Shown here: positions 45,712 to 55,899 of the stretch, piece by piece
Layout of the letters: each line of letters begins with the position of its first letter
How positions within the stretch are numbered: the first letter of the stretch is position 1
Assembly (NCBI GenBank): GCA_026075535.2
Contig: AP026547.1
Location: 7,316,001 to 7,380,000 of the forward strand
Source of the DNA: Tricholoma matsutake
Lineage: Eukaryota > Basidiomycota > Agaricomycetes > Agaricales > Tricholomataceae
Length of the DNA: 64,000 nucleotides
Reading direction: 5' to 3'
Position numbers and translations under genes: made by a program
The notes under the pieces: model-generated
Told to the model about the DNA's origin: nothing
What the model saw: the letters and a program-made list of their open reading frames with translations, nothing else
Database searches by the model: none

Positions 45712-46784
45712 TTAATCTCCTCTGCAACTGGATCCTTTGCTTCCTCAACATCTACAAGCGCCAACAAATCTTGCAGGAGTTCGTCTCGTCCCTCAGGGGT
45801 GAGCATGCAGATATCCTGACGATGGGGACATGCTCCAGCCCTGTGTCCAGGTTCCCCACAATGGTAGCAGAGATCCAACTTACATGCACGGCTGCGGGCT
45901 GCATCAACATCCATTGGTACTGGGACATTGATGGCTGGTGTGGGAGTTTGACGAACAGGAATGGGGTTAGGGTGGGGGAGGCTTCAATTGAAGGTGTAGG
46001 GCGTATGAGTGGTAGTTGGAGCATGGAATGCAGCATTAAACACCGCATTTGTGAGTCGGTTCTCGTCACAGAGTGAAGCAGCTTCATACCAAGCAAGGAT
46101 ATCATCGTCCGCTGGGCGCCCTTCCAACATCTGTGCAATCTGGTCCTGAATTTCTCGGTTGAGCCCCCGTCGGAACTTCACCACCACTGGCAACCCACTC
46201 CCATATCCTGCCATGTCCACCAAATCCTTGAACTCATCGATATAGTCGTCCACAGATTGATGTCCCTGGTGGTAAGCGGATGACTCAAGTTGTGTCACTG
46301 CTCGGTGGCGTTCATTGAGGGGGCAGAAGTGGCGTACGAACTCAGCTCGAAAGTCACCCCAAGTGGAGAAAGGTAGAGAACCGAGTTCTTTAGTTTGACG
46401 TAGGATACGGTCCACATAGAGATAGGCGCGTTCAGATTTCATGTATGTGAAGGCCCAATAAATTTTTGCAACCTCATCAATGAATTGATGCGACTGGAGA
46501 CTAATGTATAACTCACAGGAATTAAGGAATGCATGTCCCTGCACACGTGCACCATTAAATTCGGCGGGGGGGGACAGTTTGATCTGGGCACGTTCCTTAG
46601 TGGACGCATTTGGCAAAACGTCGTTGTTGGGTGCACTTGGAGTCATAAAGGGGGAACTATTGGTTGTAGGGTTAGCCTGGAGGGTCCTAACGAAGTTTTC
46701 AATCGTAGATTTAAGCGAGTCGATTTGTGCGCGCATTCCGGAAACGTCGCTTTCAAGTGCGTCAAAGCGTTCTGATGTGTCCAT
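45666..46784 (-). pseudogene. gag: G2 copy D gag with one nonsense mutation
   Basis: The frame from the first in-frame ATG (46784, MDTSERFDALES) to the TGA at 45666-45668 would give 372 residues, matching copy E in length. It has a short N-terminal coiled-coil-like segment, the gag core (SPPAEFNGARVQGHAFLNSC, LGSLPFSTWGDFRAEFVRHF, GRPADDDILAWYEAASL) and a zinc knuckle (CYHCGEPGHRAGACPH). A TGA at 45984-45986 replaces the CGA found in copy E, consistent with a CpG transition. Open sequence upstream of the ATG extends to 46919, so an alternative start is possible. Confidence 0.88.
45684..45690 (-). promoter_or_regulatory. Candidate -1 frameshift heptamer GGATTTT, copy D
   Basis: Lies in the gag/pol overlap with gag codons GAT TTT, so slippage would read GGA TTT in the pol frame. 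The same heptamer occurs at the same place in copies C and E. It equals, to my knowledge, the slippery site of a dianthovirus. No test of frameshifting is possible here. Confidence 0.5.
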
Positions 46785-46938
46785 GTTGCTAGGGAGCGCA
46801 TTTGGCAAAAATGGTGGCGTGATAAAGGCAAGAGTATCTGGAACGGTGTGTAGGGACTCTGTGGAGCTTTGGGAAGTGTCGTCCAGTCCGTACCTGCCTA
46901 TCTTGGGCAGCACGTTCACGATTTTCGGGCCTTAGGGG

Positions 46939-46948
46939 AGAGTTTTCT
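46939..46948 (-). other. Self-complementary primer-binding site of G2 copy D
   Basis: AGAAAACTCT (minus strand), two bases inside the 5' LTR, is complementary to AGAGTTTTCT in that LTR (47044-47053), about 30 bp downstream of an ATATACT TATA-like box. Confidence 0.6.
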
Positions 46949-46950
46949 AC

Positions 46951-47368
46951 TATAAGGGCAACCTAAGCCTCTAGCAAAGGGAAATCTGAAGTTAAAATTA
47001 TACTACATAATACAGGCATTGGGGACACACCTAGCAAAGGGAAAGAAAACTCTAAGGATCCCCTTGCTGATGCCCAGTATATGTGAAGACGACAAAAATC
47101 AAATATAACCTAAAAATAGAAAAAGGCGGAGATAGGCGGATCAAGGCTGCCAAATGACATCATACCAAGGGGTATGTGTCGGAAGGGGTACTCCGCCTCT
47201 AAATATAAAAGTGTCAACATGTACAAACATGATAGCAAGGGAAAATTAGTAATAAAATCCGGAAAAATCATAGAAAATGAAGAATAGAAGGAAATGAGGT
47301 GGGGAAAAATATAGGATGAACATAAAAAATAGGAAAAACACACAGGGCACCCCCCTAGTCCCCTTACA
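46951..47368 (-). repeat. 5' LTR of G2 copy D (418 bp)
   Basis: Same borders as the left LTR but 7 bp shorter in the second 21-bp repeat. Followed by target duplication ATATC. Confidence 0.93.
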
Positions 47369-47500
47369 ATATCTATGTATATAAGGAGAACCTGTTCATA
47401 GTAGTGATATGCACACACTAACCATAGCAGTAAGACTAAGTACTAACAACCCACACAGGTAAGTCATGAGGGGCATGTACACTTCCCATGTAGTATAGAG

Positions 47501-47626
47501 CCTGCTTCAACAAACTGGACTGCAAAAGACTAGTCCATAAATAGACTGCTGGTCCAGTCTTTTCCAGTCCAATTCAGTTCAATTTCAGTCTTTTTTTTGG
47601 TCCTATGGACTGGACCTCAAGCACTA
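47501..47626. mobile_element. Short hAT-MITE remnant with CCAGTC motifs
   Basis: About 126 bp dense in GGTCCAGT/ACTGGAC motifs. The right end read inward is TAGTGCTTGAGGTCCAGTCC, close to the ends of the elements at 6223-7766 and 56066-56653. The left end (CTGCTTCAACAAACTGG) is a weak inverted match. No clean 8-bp duplication seen. Confidence 0.45.
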
Positions 47627-49308
47627 TTGATCACCACACATGAACCATCCATCTCGAAGTCAAGCCTGCATGCTGCCAGGCCTGAGACTCATTTGGGATG
47701 TAAGCAGTGCATCAACAGCATATGCAGAATGTCCCTGTGAGTTGTCCCTTAAAGCCTGATACCCAGGACCATGAGCTCAGGGATGATTTTCTCGATGAGC
47801 TGGTCAGAGTTCTTCAGCCACTGCCAAATGACTTTTTTAGTATATTGGAAAGGAGCCGCTCAGAGCCGTTTTCATAAGAGTTTCGGAGTAATTTTTTTTC
47901 CGCGACCAATTTAGCCACTCGAAAGTGGCGGTGTTTAGGATATACGGCCCCGTCGGAGGCGATGTCCGATCTGAATAACAAGTGCTTAGCTAGTAAAATC
48001 CACGATTTGCAATGAGAAAAAGTCCTGGTCGCTAGCACTGTAACGCGTATACGGATGTAGAACAAATAGTGAGTTTCGAGACAGACTGCCGACGGATGGG
48101 GCACAAGTCCTACCGACGAAAACCAGCCATTTCGGATCGGACATATGACTCAGACAGCATATTATGCCGGCAACCGGTGTCCTCACACTGCTGGCCCACT
48201 CCAAAGTCTTAAAATCTTTGGTGCTTGTTTAGATTTTGCCGGCGGACATTTGTAAAATTGTAGCTGAATGATTCACTCAGAAACACCATCAGTTTATGTG
48301 TTGTGAACTTCTTTAGCATACATATTGAGGATTTCTCATAATAACAAGATAAACTCCCGATTGCCGGTTTGTAGACAATAAAAATGTAACATAGGATTTT
48401 TGTCAGTGCAAAATCAGTTGAAAATGGACCTGTGCAAAATTCCAGGGTGCGTTCATATGCATCGTAAGCCGCTGTTTCTGTGTACTGAATTGTATCCGTC
48501 GGCAAGGGATTTTGGAGCGGTACAAAAGCAGTGAGGTTTTCCTGTTGTGGAGTATGCTGCGGAACAATGCTCATCCCGCCACGTTCACCTCGACCGTTAT
48601 GTCTTTTTTACACGTTCCAGATGTTTTGCCGTTGTTAGTTGGACACGTTCACCAAGCATGAACGTGCTCGCTTACATAAGTTATTGCAACCGTTGTCCCA
48701 TAGCTTCCGTCTTCATCGTATAGCTGTACTTGCCCAGGATCAGAGTGATATGTCGGTTGTTTAGGTACTTCGTGATATGTCGATGATTGGCTCAATCGTA
48801 ACGTATAAGGAATCTGAGAACATTTTTCGATTTGGCATGGCGTCAGTCTTCCTGTACACTATTTGTACAGAGCCTTGTCAAATGAATGTCCGTTTTAACC
48901 CTTGCCATATGGGAATCGGATATGCAATGGGACTTGTTTTCACCTTATTTAAATGCCTTTGATCGTGATACAGATCCTTGGAATACTTACCAAGAGACCC
49001 GATCTTCGCATTCGATCCGAACCTCCGTGAATTCTTTCGCAAATCCACCGTACCTTCGCATTGTGATCGAAGAAGACCAAAAAAAAAACTTTAGGAGGTG
49101 ACAGTTTTGTACAAATGAGTCGTCCACATAAACGTACGTATAGTACATAAAAGGGAAAGAACAACGTTGCGTCTACGCGAGAAGTGTAATGCAAAAGGTA
49201 AGATCTCCGAATGAAAAAGGGCGGTTAACTGCTATATAAACGAACGTATTAGTCTCATACGCTGAACGAGATAATGGAAACAAAACCCTCTCATGACTCC
49301 CTCGGAGG
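47627..49308. other. Non-TE stretch without recognised gene
   Basis: From about 47,840 the sequence becomes CpG-rich and host-like. Minus-strand frames at 47814-48204 and 48209-48574 are open, but I do not recognise their products and no convincing splice structure joins them. The frame starting at 48574 has a plausible N-terminus (MSIVPQHTPQQENL; ETAAYDAYERTLEFC) and could be part of a small gene or gene relic. The rest, including the region just downstream of the LYR gene, shows nothing recognisable. Confidence 0.35.
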
Positions 49309-49769
49309 TCACGACTTCAGGTCTGGAGCAATAGACGATAGGGGAACTGGATGGGGTTCTAGGTCGGGATACATTTTCTTCAAGTGGCGATATTTCCGTA
49401 GCGAATATAAGGCGAGAGTTTCTGTATCGACATAAGTGAAAGCCCATTGGCTTGACAACCACGCACCTTTCTTGATATAATTCCCGAGCCTGAGCGCCTT
49501 TTCAATCTCTTCTGGATCCGTCAAATTCCTGTTTTCTATTCGTTTCATGCCTAAGTAAATCATAGTAGGGTCCGCCATGCCATAGCTCACTTTCATACAA
49601 CCTCCTTATTCTTCCATGGAAGTCATACCTGGGGTCCAAAGTTGGATTGAATGTAAGGTCAGTAAAGCGACTTCTCGAGGACATACGAGGGATCTGGATA
49701 GTCCTTCCGAAGTCTGTAAAGTTCCTTGTACAAAGACAATGCACGTAGGCGCGTTGAGTTACCTGCCAT
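49309..49769 (-). CDS. LYR-motif (complex 1 LYR) protein, ETFRF1/LYRM-like, 4 exons
   Basis: Exons at 49687-49769, 49591-49628, 49467-49550 and 49309-49421 join into a 105-residue protein. All three introns (58, 40 and 45 bp) have GT...AG ends, and each break falls inside a codon that the join restores. The N-terminus carries the LYR signature as ALSLYKELYRLRKDYPDP (residues about 9-26). The middle has NRNLTDPEEIEKALRLGNYI and the C-terminal half TLALYSLRKYRHLKKMYPDL, the conserved helices of the family. LYR proteins are small mitochondrial adaptors for complex I and ETF subunits and iron-sulphur delivery; the pattern is closest to ETFRF1/LYRM5-type members, but the exact paralogue is uncertain. 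It is divergent from the phosphate transporter gene. Confidence 0.82.
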
Positions 49770-51093
49770 TCCTTTCCACTTTGAGATGGGAAATTGGAAA
49801 GTGCGGAGTCCAGGGGGCGCCCAGCCGAAGAAACCGGGATATCTAAGTATATCAACTCCCACCGTTGGTTATCGAAGCATGCATCTGGGGTCCCACTTCC
49901 TAATTAAGTAGTTGCATCACGTGTACGTACACATGTACCAACTTGACAGTAAGTCCTTGTGGATGGTGTGGGAGAGAAGGATGCAAAGTGCAGTTGTCAC
50001 AATAACAATAACTCCTCAAGCTGCTCATATCATTATACAAAAATGATGTATGCCAAAGCTGCTCAGTATTCTAAAACCTCTCCATGCACAAATAAACTGC
50101 CCCAGAAGGAATTTCAGGACAACCTGGAACAATTTGGAAAAAAATACAATGCTCTTGCTCATCTTGCTGAACATGTACTTGGCAATGGGAGGTGATGAGC
50201 TTCCTGACATTCCCTCTCACTTCATTGTTGAGATCAAAGAAGGAAAAAAGACATGAGGATAAGCCAGGAGGCAACAGTGCCGCAACACAGGACTATAGAG
50301 ATCAGATTCCCGGAACCGATGGGAATGAAGAGATGAAGAAAAGAGGGGTACAATAAGCACACAGCCACCCAGAAAGAATGCCCGATCATAGGTACAGGTA
50401 GTTACGTATACAGTGCGGCTGGGGCCCTGGCGGACGCTATGGGAAATAACCTTGTTTGGCAACACCTATATCCGGACTCTCGTCCTTAGATGATCGATAA
50501 CACCTCTTATAGTTATTGCCTTTCGCAAGAATGTAACTTGGCTTCATGACACTCGTGATTTAGGAGCGTACTGATTAGTGGTCCATCAATCTATAGGCTA
50601 TTACAGCTTCCATCCAGCATTCCCAGATTCCGAGCGCAAGTCTCCGAGTCTATATGACTGACACTTTTTCCCTCTTGGAGCAAGGCTGTTACTGTTAGAG
50701 GTTAAGACCAATTACAGCCGTTGGAAGGAAATTGGATTGCTATAGTATGAACACTCAATTTGCATAGCTCTTGATGAATGCGCGAGTGCGCGCTACCAGT
50801 CGAGTACGCTGCTAATAGTTTCAAGGAGATGCGGAAAGGGATGTAGCGCCGACCCGTAACGTAATGTTATGATATATTTGTGTATTGCGATCGGTATTAG
50901 AACCGTACGAAGGATGATTGGCTAATCAGTTACGAACGTGCAAGGAAGGTCAACGCATGGCGGTGGTGTTCACGCTGTCGTATGGTGCCGTGCCTGGATC
51001 CCTTAAAAGCCTTCAACGGTCTCCGTCAAGCTGTTGAGTCGTTCTTCCCTCTCCTTGCTCACTGCAAATCCTTGCCATTCCTTGTCATAAGAA
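49770..51093. other. Divergent intergenic region, LYR gene to PHO84
   Basis: Shared upstream region of two divergently transcribed genes, about 1.3 kb. At 49990-50256 lies a CpG-poor patch whose frames (for example AQYSKTSPCTNKLPQKEF) look like a decayed transposon-derived coding fragment that I cannot assign. The remaining sequence, including about 800 bp before the PHO84 start, shows no recognisable gene. A clear TATA box was not found. Confidence 0.4.
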
Positions 51094-53281
51094 ATGGCCA
51101 ATTTCGAAAAGGGTTCTTCAGCAGACGGTTCTGACCATCAGATACACAAGACAGGCAACCCTGCCTATCTGATCGACGAGCGCCGAAGGGCAGCCTTAGC
51201 TGAGATCGATAATGCCAGGTTTTCGTAAGCACAATGGTCCCATGTACCTGATATACATTTCATTTATCTATGCTAACAGCTGGTTCCATGCCAAAGTTTG
51301 CATGGTTGCCGGTGTTGGTTTCTTCACAGACGCGTGCGTTGTTGTTCCTACCTCTTACGAATCGTCCATGTGAATTCTCAATCCTCAGTTATGATATCTT
51401 CGCTATCAATATCGCCTCACCGATGTTAGGGTATAATTATGGACGCAGTGAGTACTCTAATAACATCGCACCCGACGCTTGGTATGAATTTCAGTGTAAA
51501 ATAGGTCAAAAGTTGAACGTCAACCAAGATTTGGGGATCAAGGTTGCTACTCCCGTTGGCAATGTTTTCGGTCAGGTTGCTTTCGGTTTTTTGGCAGATC
51601 ACCTCGGTCGTAAACGGATGTGTAAGACCCTTTCCACCATCACATGCTATACGGTTCTCATCTTTTCGAAGACGGTATTGAATTGATGATCATGATCATT
51701 GCCACTTTCGGTCAGGCCATCTCTGGGAGTGGAGGCGTCATTAGTATCATTGGTGCTCTCGTCTGTTGGCGATTTATTGTTAGTTCATTCTTTTACCATC
51801 TTTGTCGTTTCCAACATGATCATAGATGGGCGTTGGTATTGGTGGTGATTACCCTCTGAGTGCCGTCATTTCCTCAGAATTCGCCTCCACTAGGATTCGT
51901 GGACGTATGATGGCTGCTGTATTCGCCGCGCAGGGATGGGGCAACTTCAGTAAGTTACCAATAGTATACTAAAATGCATTGGCTTATTGAATTTTTGCAG
52001 CCGGAGCTCTGGTTGGTCTAATTCTCGTCGCTGCTTTCAAGAACTCGATCTTGCACGACAACCCTACCACCCTCCACCACGTCGATTACTTGTGGCGTAT
52101 CCTCATCGGTCTTGGCTGCATTCCTGGCTGCATTGCTCTCTACTTCCGTCTTACCATCCCTGAAACCCCCCGTTTCACTATGGATATTGAGCGCAACGTC
52201 CAACAGGCCTCTGAAGATATTCAGAACGTATTGGCCACCGGAACTTTCGTCGTCAACCCCGATGCCGTCATTCAGCGCGCAGAGGCACCCAAGGCTACTT
52301 GGGCAGATTTCAGACGGCACTTCTCCAAGTGGGAGAACGGCAAGGTTTTGCTGGGTACTGCGTACTCCTGGTTCGCTCTCGATGTTTGTGCAGTTCATTC
52401 TTTTACTTGATCTGTTGGTTGAGAATGATTTAGATTGCCTTCTACGGACTCGGTCTTAACAACTCTGTTATCCTACAAGCCATTGGTTTCGGTGCCCCAA
52501 TTACTAAAGGAACTCAGGGCGTTTACGATAACTTGCACAACATCTGTGTCGGCAACTTGATTTTCTCTGCCGCTGGATTGCTTCCTGGATATTACGCATC
52601 CTTTTTGCTCATCGATTCCTGGGGTCGCAAACCCATCCAGCTGATGGGCTTCTCAGTGCTCACTATCCTTTTCGCCACCATGGGTTTGTCGTCCAGTTGA
52701 TTGAATTTTTTAATCGAGTTGACCAGGCATTGGTCAGGTTTTGCATACAACAGGCTCACGGAGACAAGGACCAACACGAAAGGATTTGTCTTCCTGTATT
52801 GCTTGGCCAACTTCTTCCAGAACTTCGGACCTAACACGACAACCTTCATCATTCCCGGAGAGGCATTCCCTACACGATATCGTTCAACCGCTCACGGTAT
52901 CTCAGCCGCCAGTGGCAAAGTTGGTGCCATAGTTGCACAGGTAGGCTTTGCCAAGTTGGTGAACATTGGAGGAACTGGAAAATTTGTGAAGCACATGTGA
53001 GTGTCACCGTTAAGCATGCGATCTGACAGGGAAATTGATTCATGCCATGTGTTAGCTTGGAGATTTTCGCGTTCTTCATGTTGACTGGAATCTTCTCGAC
53101 TCTTTTGCTTCCGGAGACGAAAGGCAGGACCCTTGAAGATCTTTCTAATGAAGAACAGGACGGCTTCGTCACAGGTATTTCGGATTTAAGATTTGATCAT
53201 TCAGACCCTAATCTGTGTGGTTCAGGCATTGCAGCGAAGATTGAAGTCCAAAATGGTGTTGTTGTGGCTCAACGTAAATAA
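51094..53281 (+). CDS. PHO84: PHO84-type inorganic phosphate transporter (MFS), 10 exons
   Basis: Exons 51094-51224, 51280-51333, 51389-51447, 51505-51621, 51672-51778, 51826-51949, 52001-52383, 52434-52683, 52738-52996 and 53056-53281 give 569 residues, near yeast Pho84. The protein is a plasma-membrane H+/phosphate symporter of the major facilitator superfamily with twelve membrane helices. Diagnostic segments are [39 protein letters not shown] (loop 2-3 motif), [40 protein letters not shown] and [14 protein letters not shown] near the end. The splice sites are GT...AG throughout. A further 51-bp in-frame intron (53174-53224) is possible and would give 552 residues. The coding sequence looks intact. 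Confidence 0.92.
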
Positions 53282-53687
53282 TGATGCTCCATTCTTTTCC
53301 CCCTTGTAGCAAGCTGTGTTCATGATGTATACTTAAACCATGTTCTATCTCCCTTATTTATTGAGTAGAATCGTATGGTTTCAGACACTAATGATCGGAC
53401 GAATATAAAATTTGCACCGAGCACATGTAACATCTGCCAAGGTTCGCTCATCGCCGGCCCACGTTGGCGCCAAAGGAATTCAATTGATTCCAAGATCTCG
53501 CATGAGATCGAAACATAATAACATAATAAAAGGTATTGAAATTTCGGAAGAAAAAGACAAGGCTCGTCGTCCCAATTAGCTTGCGGCTCGTGCCTGAGTT
53601 CCATAAATGATACGCGGAACTCGACCTTACTCTATTCGGTCAATCTAAACCTTGCACATCCTTCGGCTTTTTCTAGAAACGGCAAGA
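53282..53687. other. Convergent intergenic region
   Basis: About 400 bp between the 3' ends of PHO84 (plus) and the RRM gene (minus). It must hold both 3' UTRs and poly-A signals; no further gene seen. Confidence 0.5.
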
Positions 53688-54686
53688 TCAGCTAAAATCA
53701 CCCCCGTAATAGCCCCTGACGCATGTTCTCACATAACTGACAGCGTCGAAGTCGTATTCAATTCCCGCTTCGGCTAATCTCCGTTTCCGAGCATTCTGAC
53801 GCTTGATCAGCCGTTTGGCGGCTCGTGCCTGTTCGTCTGCAGTCCGCGCCTGTGTGCTTAAAGTCACGCTAGAAGAAATCTAGGCAGCATACGCTCAGAC
53901 CTTGTTGTGCTCTAGTCGTGTGAGCCGGTCTCTAGGAACCGGTCTCCACTTTCGATTGGTGCCAATCCAGAGCTCGGGGTGAACCTTGTCTTTCGGTATG
54001 ACCTTACACCGCAGGATGTGGCCCATAAGGAGATAGTTGTCCATTGTATCCTCAACGATTTTAGCCACGGCTGACGAGTCGAACTCCAAGAAAGCGTAGT
54101 GTTTTGATCGTCCGGTCTGATAAGACTGGAGTTCAAACAACATTTTCAAAACTAGTCTATGCAGGGTACCAACCTTTTTGTTTCGCGATACACGAAGTCG
54201 TGTAACGGTACCGAATTGTGAAAAATACGCTTTAAGCTGGTCCTCATAGAACCCATGCGGTAATCGTCCTAGGAACAAAACACCTCGATCCCCCGTCTAT
54301 AAGGGAAAGTCGAGAAATTTAGAACAGATACACCAGATTGTATAAAATATACGTACAGGCTGGCGCTTCGCTTTATCAAGCTTTTGTTTGACGGTCGCGT
54401 CATCTTTAGCAATAGTGGGCAGCTTGCTGGCGTCAAGCGGGGCTGCCTCGAAATCCATATCACGTTCTTCATCAGATGAATCGTCGTCGTCAGTCGAGAA
54501 TCCATGCAAATGGACCTCGTCATCTTCAGAATCAAAGTGAACATCACCCTCCACCTCATCATCGTCGGTTGGAAGGGCGGGTTCAAGAGACGGGGGGTCT
54601 TTAGCCTTCGATTTTTTGGTCGCAATCGTCGCACTAGATGTCATGGATTTATGGAGCGAAGATATCGATTTGGGTTTTGCAGCCAT
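53688..54686 (-). CDS. Nucleolar RRM protein of NIFK/Nop15 family, 4 exons
   Basis: Exons 54357-54686, 54174-54296, 53901-54116 and 53688-53849 (introns 60, 57 and 51 bp, all in phase 0) give 276 residues. The N-terminus is basic (MAAKPKSISSLHK) and then strongly acidic (VHFDSEDDEVHLHG, DSSDEERDMDF). A single RRM follows with RNP2 VLFLGRLPHGFYEDQL and RNP1 SKHYAFLEFDSS, then the family tail VIPKDKVHPELW and a basic C-terminus RKRRLAEAGIEYDFD. Known members (yeast Nop15, human NIFK) act in 60S pre-ribosome assembly. The start at 54686 is chosen because the upstream in-frame ATG gives an unrelated extension. The final exon may be spliced once more (GTGAGA near 53735), so the last few residues are uncertain. 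Confidence 0.88.
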
Positions 54687-55557
54687 GGAGGAAATGCAGA
54701 AATAAGCAGATGGGAATTGCCGAAGGCCAACAAGGCTCACAGATGTAAATAAGTGAAAATCTACGTAGCGTAAGAATATTAGCGAACTGTGATGCGCCCA
54801 GCGAATGCTGCGACTTGACTTATTTGCGGCTGGAGGTCTAATATCAAGTGATCAAGCTCTGATCTAAGTCTCGCAATGAGAATGAAAAGCTCTTGAAATT
54901 CGTTGTGAGGCCGGGGCACTTGTGATATGTTTTGATAGTGGAAATTGGTAGGCTAATAGGAAGGGCACAGGGTACTTGTGCTGTTTCAATTACGAAAATA
55001 CGAAACCATCTACATTGCGAATGAGTAATATATGGTGTCATATAACGTAGATCGGGTCAGCCGAACCTCGAGAGTCGACTTCGAAGTAAATGCATTATGT
55101 TATGAGAACATACACCAGTATGAAATACAGATAAGGAATGTGCACACTGCAGTATATGCAGGTCTTATGACACAAGAGCAACCATTAAATGAAACTGGCA
55201 AAAGCAGCGTTGTCATACCTGGGTCTGGACCCCGACCCGTCGTCAAGTGACTTGACTTTGATTGACGGGGTCATGTGCATGATCGGTCAAGGGTCTGTGA
55301 AAATTTCCCTATTTGGGGCGTCCAGCGCCTCGCAGGATTATACAAAGTACTATAGACATAATATACATATGTCATTTTACATGTACACTAGTGGTTTCCG
55401 CAGGATTAAAATAAAAATATTCAAGAATCAAACCTTATTTGACAGGGTGCCACTATTTTATACTTAGTAGATAATCTCGACCGTAACACACCTCGAGTAA
55501 ACAATTCGAGAAATATTTCCATACAACGGGATCTCACTGGCAGCAGAAGTACAAAGT
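54687..55557. other. Intergenic region downstream of the gene island
   Basis: Upstream region of the RRM gene followed by about 700 bp of mixed sequence. The frames at 55032-55467 have no recognisable motifs. Nothing further can be supported. Confidence 0.4.
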
Positions 55558-55840
55558 ATGGATGATCTTGCACTTGTACAGCACTGGCAAGAAGTGGAAG
55601 AAGAAATGGAATTGCAAGATTATGAAAACACTCAGATCACTGTGATGGCAGGATTGATTTTCACTGGAGTGGAGGAGGCAAAGCTCTCCCATACCTGCAA
55701 CCGCAATGCAAGCCAGCTCTATCTTTGATGTGCTCAGCTACTCCAGAATCCTCATGCAAACACTCCTTGGACACCACCATGACTATCATCACAACGATGG
55801 GATTTAATGTATCTACATACCCTTCAAATACACCTGATTT
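55558..55840 (+). pseudogene. Harbinger/DDE-type transposase N-terminal relic
   Basis: A 56-codon frame opens at ATG 55558 (MDDLALVQHWQEVEEEMELQ). After one TGA at 55726 it continues in frame with CAQLLQNPHANTPWT, and after a frameshift with IITTMGFNVSTY (about 55790-55825). This order, an L-LPNP-TPW segment followed by ITTMGFDV, recalls the N-terminal region of HARBI1-like transposases that I know from basidiomycetes. The catalytic domain is missing, so the call rests on weak similarity from memory. Confidence 0.4.
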
Positions 55841-55899
55841 GTTTGGTGACTACCAAAAATAGTTTATTCTCATCTGTAGACTCTATTCAAGGGGGGGGG

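Larger units (their letters stand above)
41332..47368 (-). mobile_element. Ty3/gypsy G2 copy D
   Basis: A complete insertion of 6037 bp, with LTRs of 425 bp (left) and 418 bp (right) and the target duplication ATATC (41327-41331 and 47369-47373). Gag and pol read on the minus strand. Only a handful of inactivating changes are visible, so this is a fairly young copy. It lies immediately next to the target duplication of the LINE, inside the copia 3' LTR. Confidence 0.95.
5462..47448 (+). mobile_element. Ty1/copia element hosting the nested stack
   Basis: Plus-strand copia coding sequence runs through the window in pieces: gag (5462-6222), protease and integrase (7767-9775), integrase C-terminus and RT start (15725-16485), an RT piece (27891-27977), and the 3' end with polypurine tract and LTR (from 34902). 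Between the last two lies an inverted piece of the same family. The interrupting elements account for nearly all other sequence. Joining the sequence across the insertions restores copia order, and at the pogo element it restores a continuous RT reading frame. Its 5' end lies left of the window or was lost to G0. The element is dead: many stops, and most of RT and RNase H is absent. Confidence 0.75.
34911..47448 (+). repeat. Copia 3' LTR, split by a LINE and G2 copy D
   Basis: The LTR begins TGTTGGAATTAATTACC at 34911 after the polypurine tract. It is interrupted by the LINE at 35047, continues for five bases (41327-41331), is interrupted again by G2 copy D, and ends about 47448 (TACTAACA). 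Without the insertions it is about 217 bp and contains a TATA box (TATATAA, 47378-47384). The right border is inferred from the TGTT...AACA symmetry and is accurate only to a few bases. Confidence 0.6.

Noticed and set aside
48209..48574. Minus-strand 121-residue frame as a definite host gene
   Set aside because: A plausible N-terminus but no recognised domain and no convincing downstream exons; reported only as part of an unassigned stretch.
53320..53604. Minus-strand 94-residue frame between the convergent genes
   Set aside because: It lies in the expected 3' UTR region of both genes and has no family resemblance.
55032..55467. Two plus-strand frames between the RRM gene and the Harbinger relic
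   Set aside because: No motif, no splice logic and no continuity; probably random open frames.
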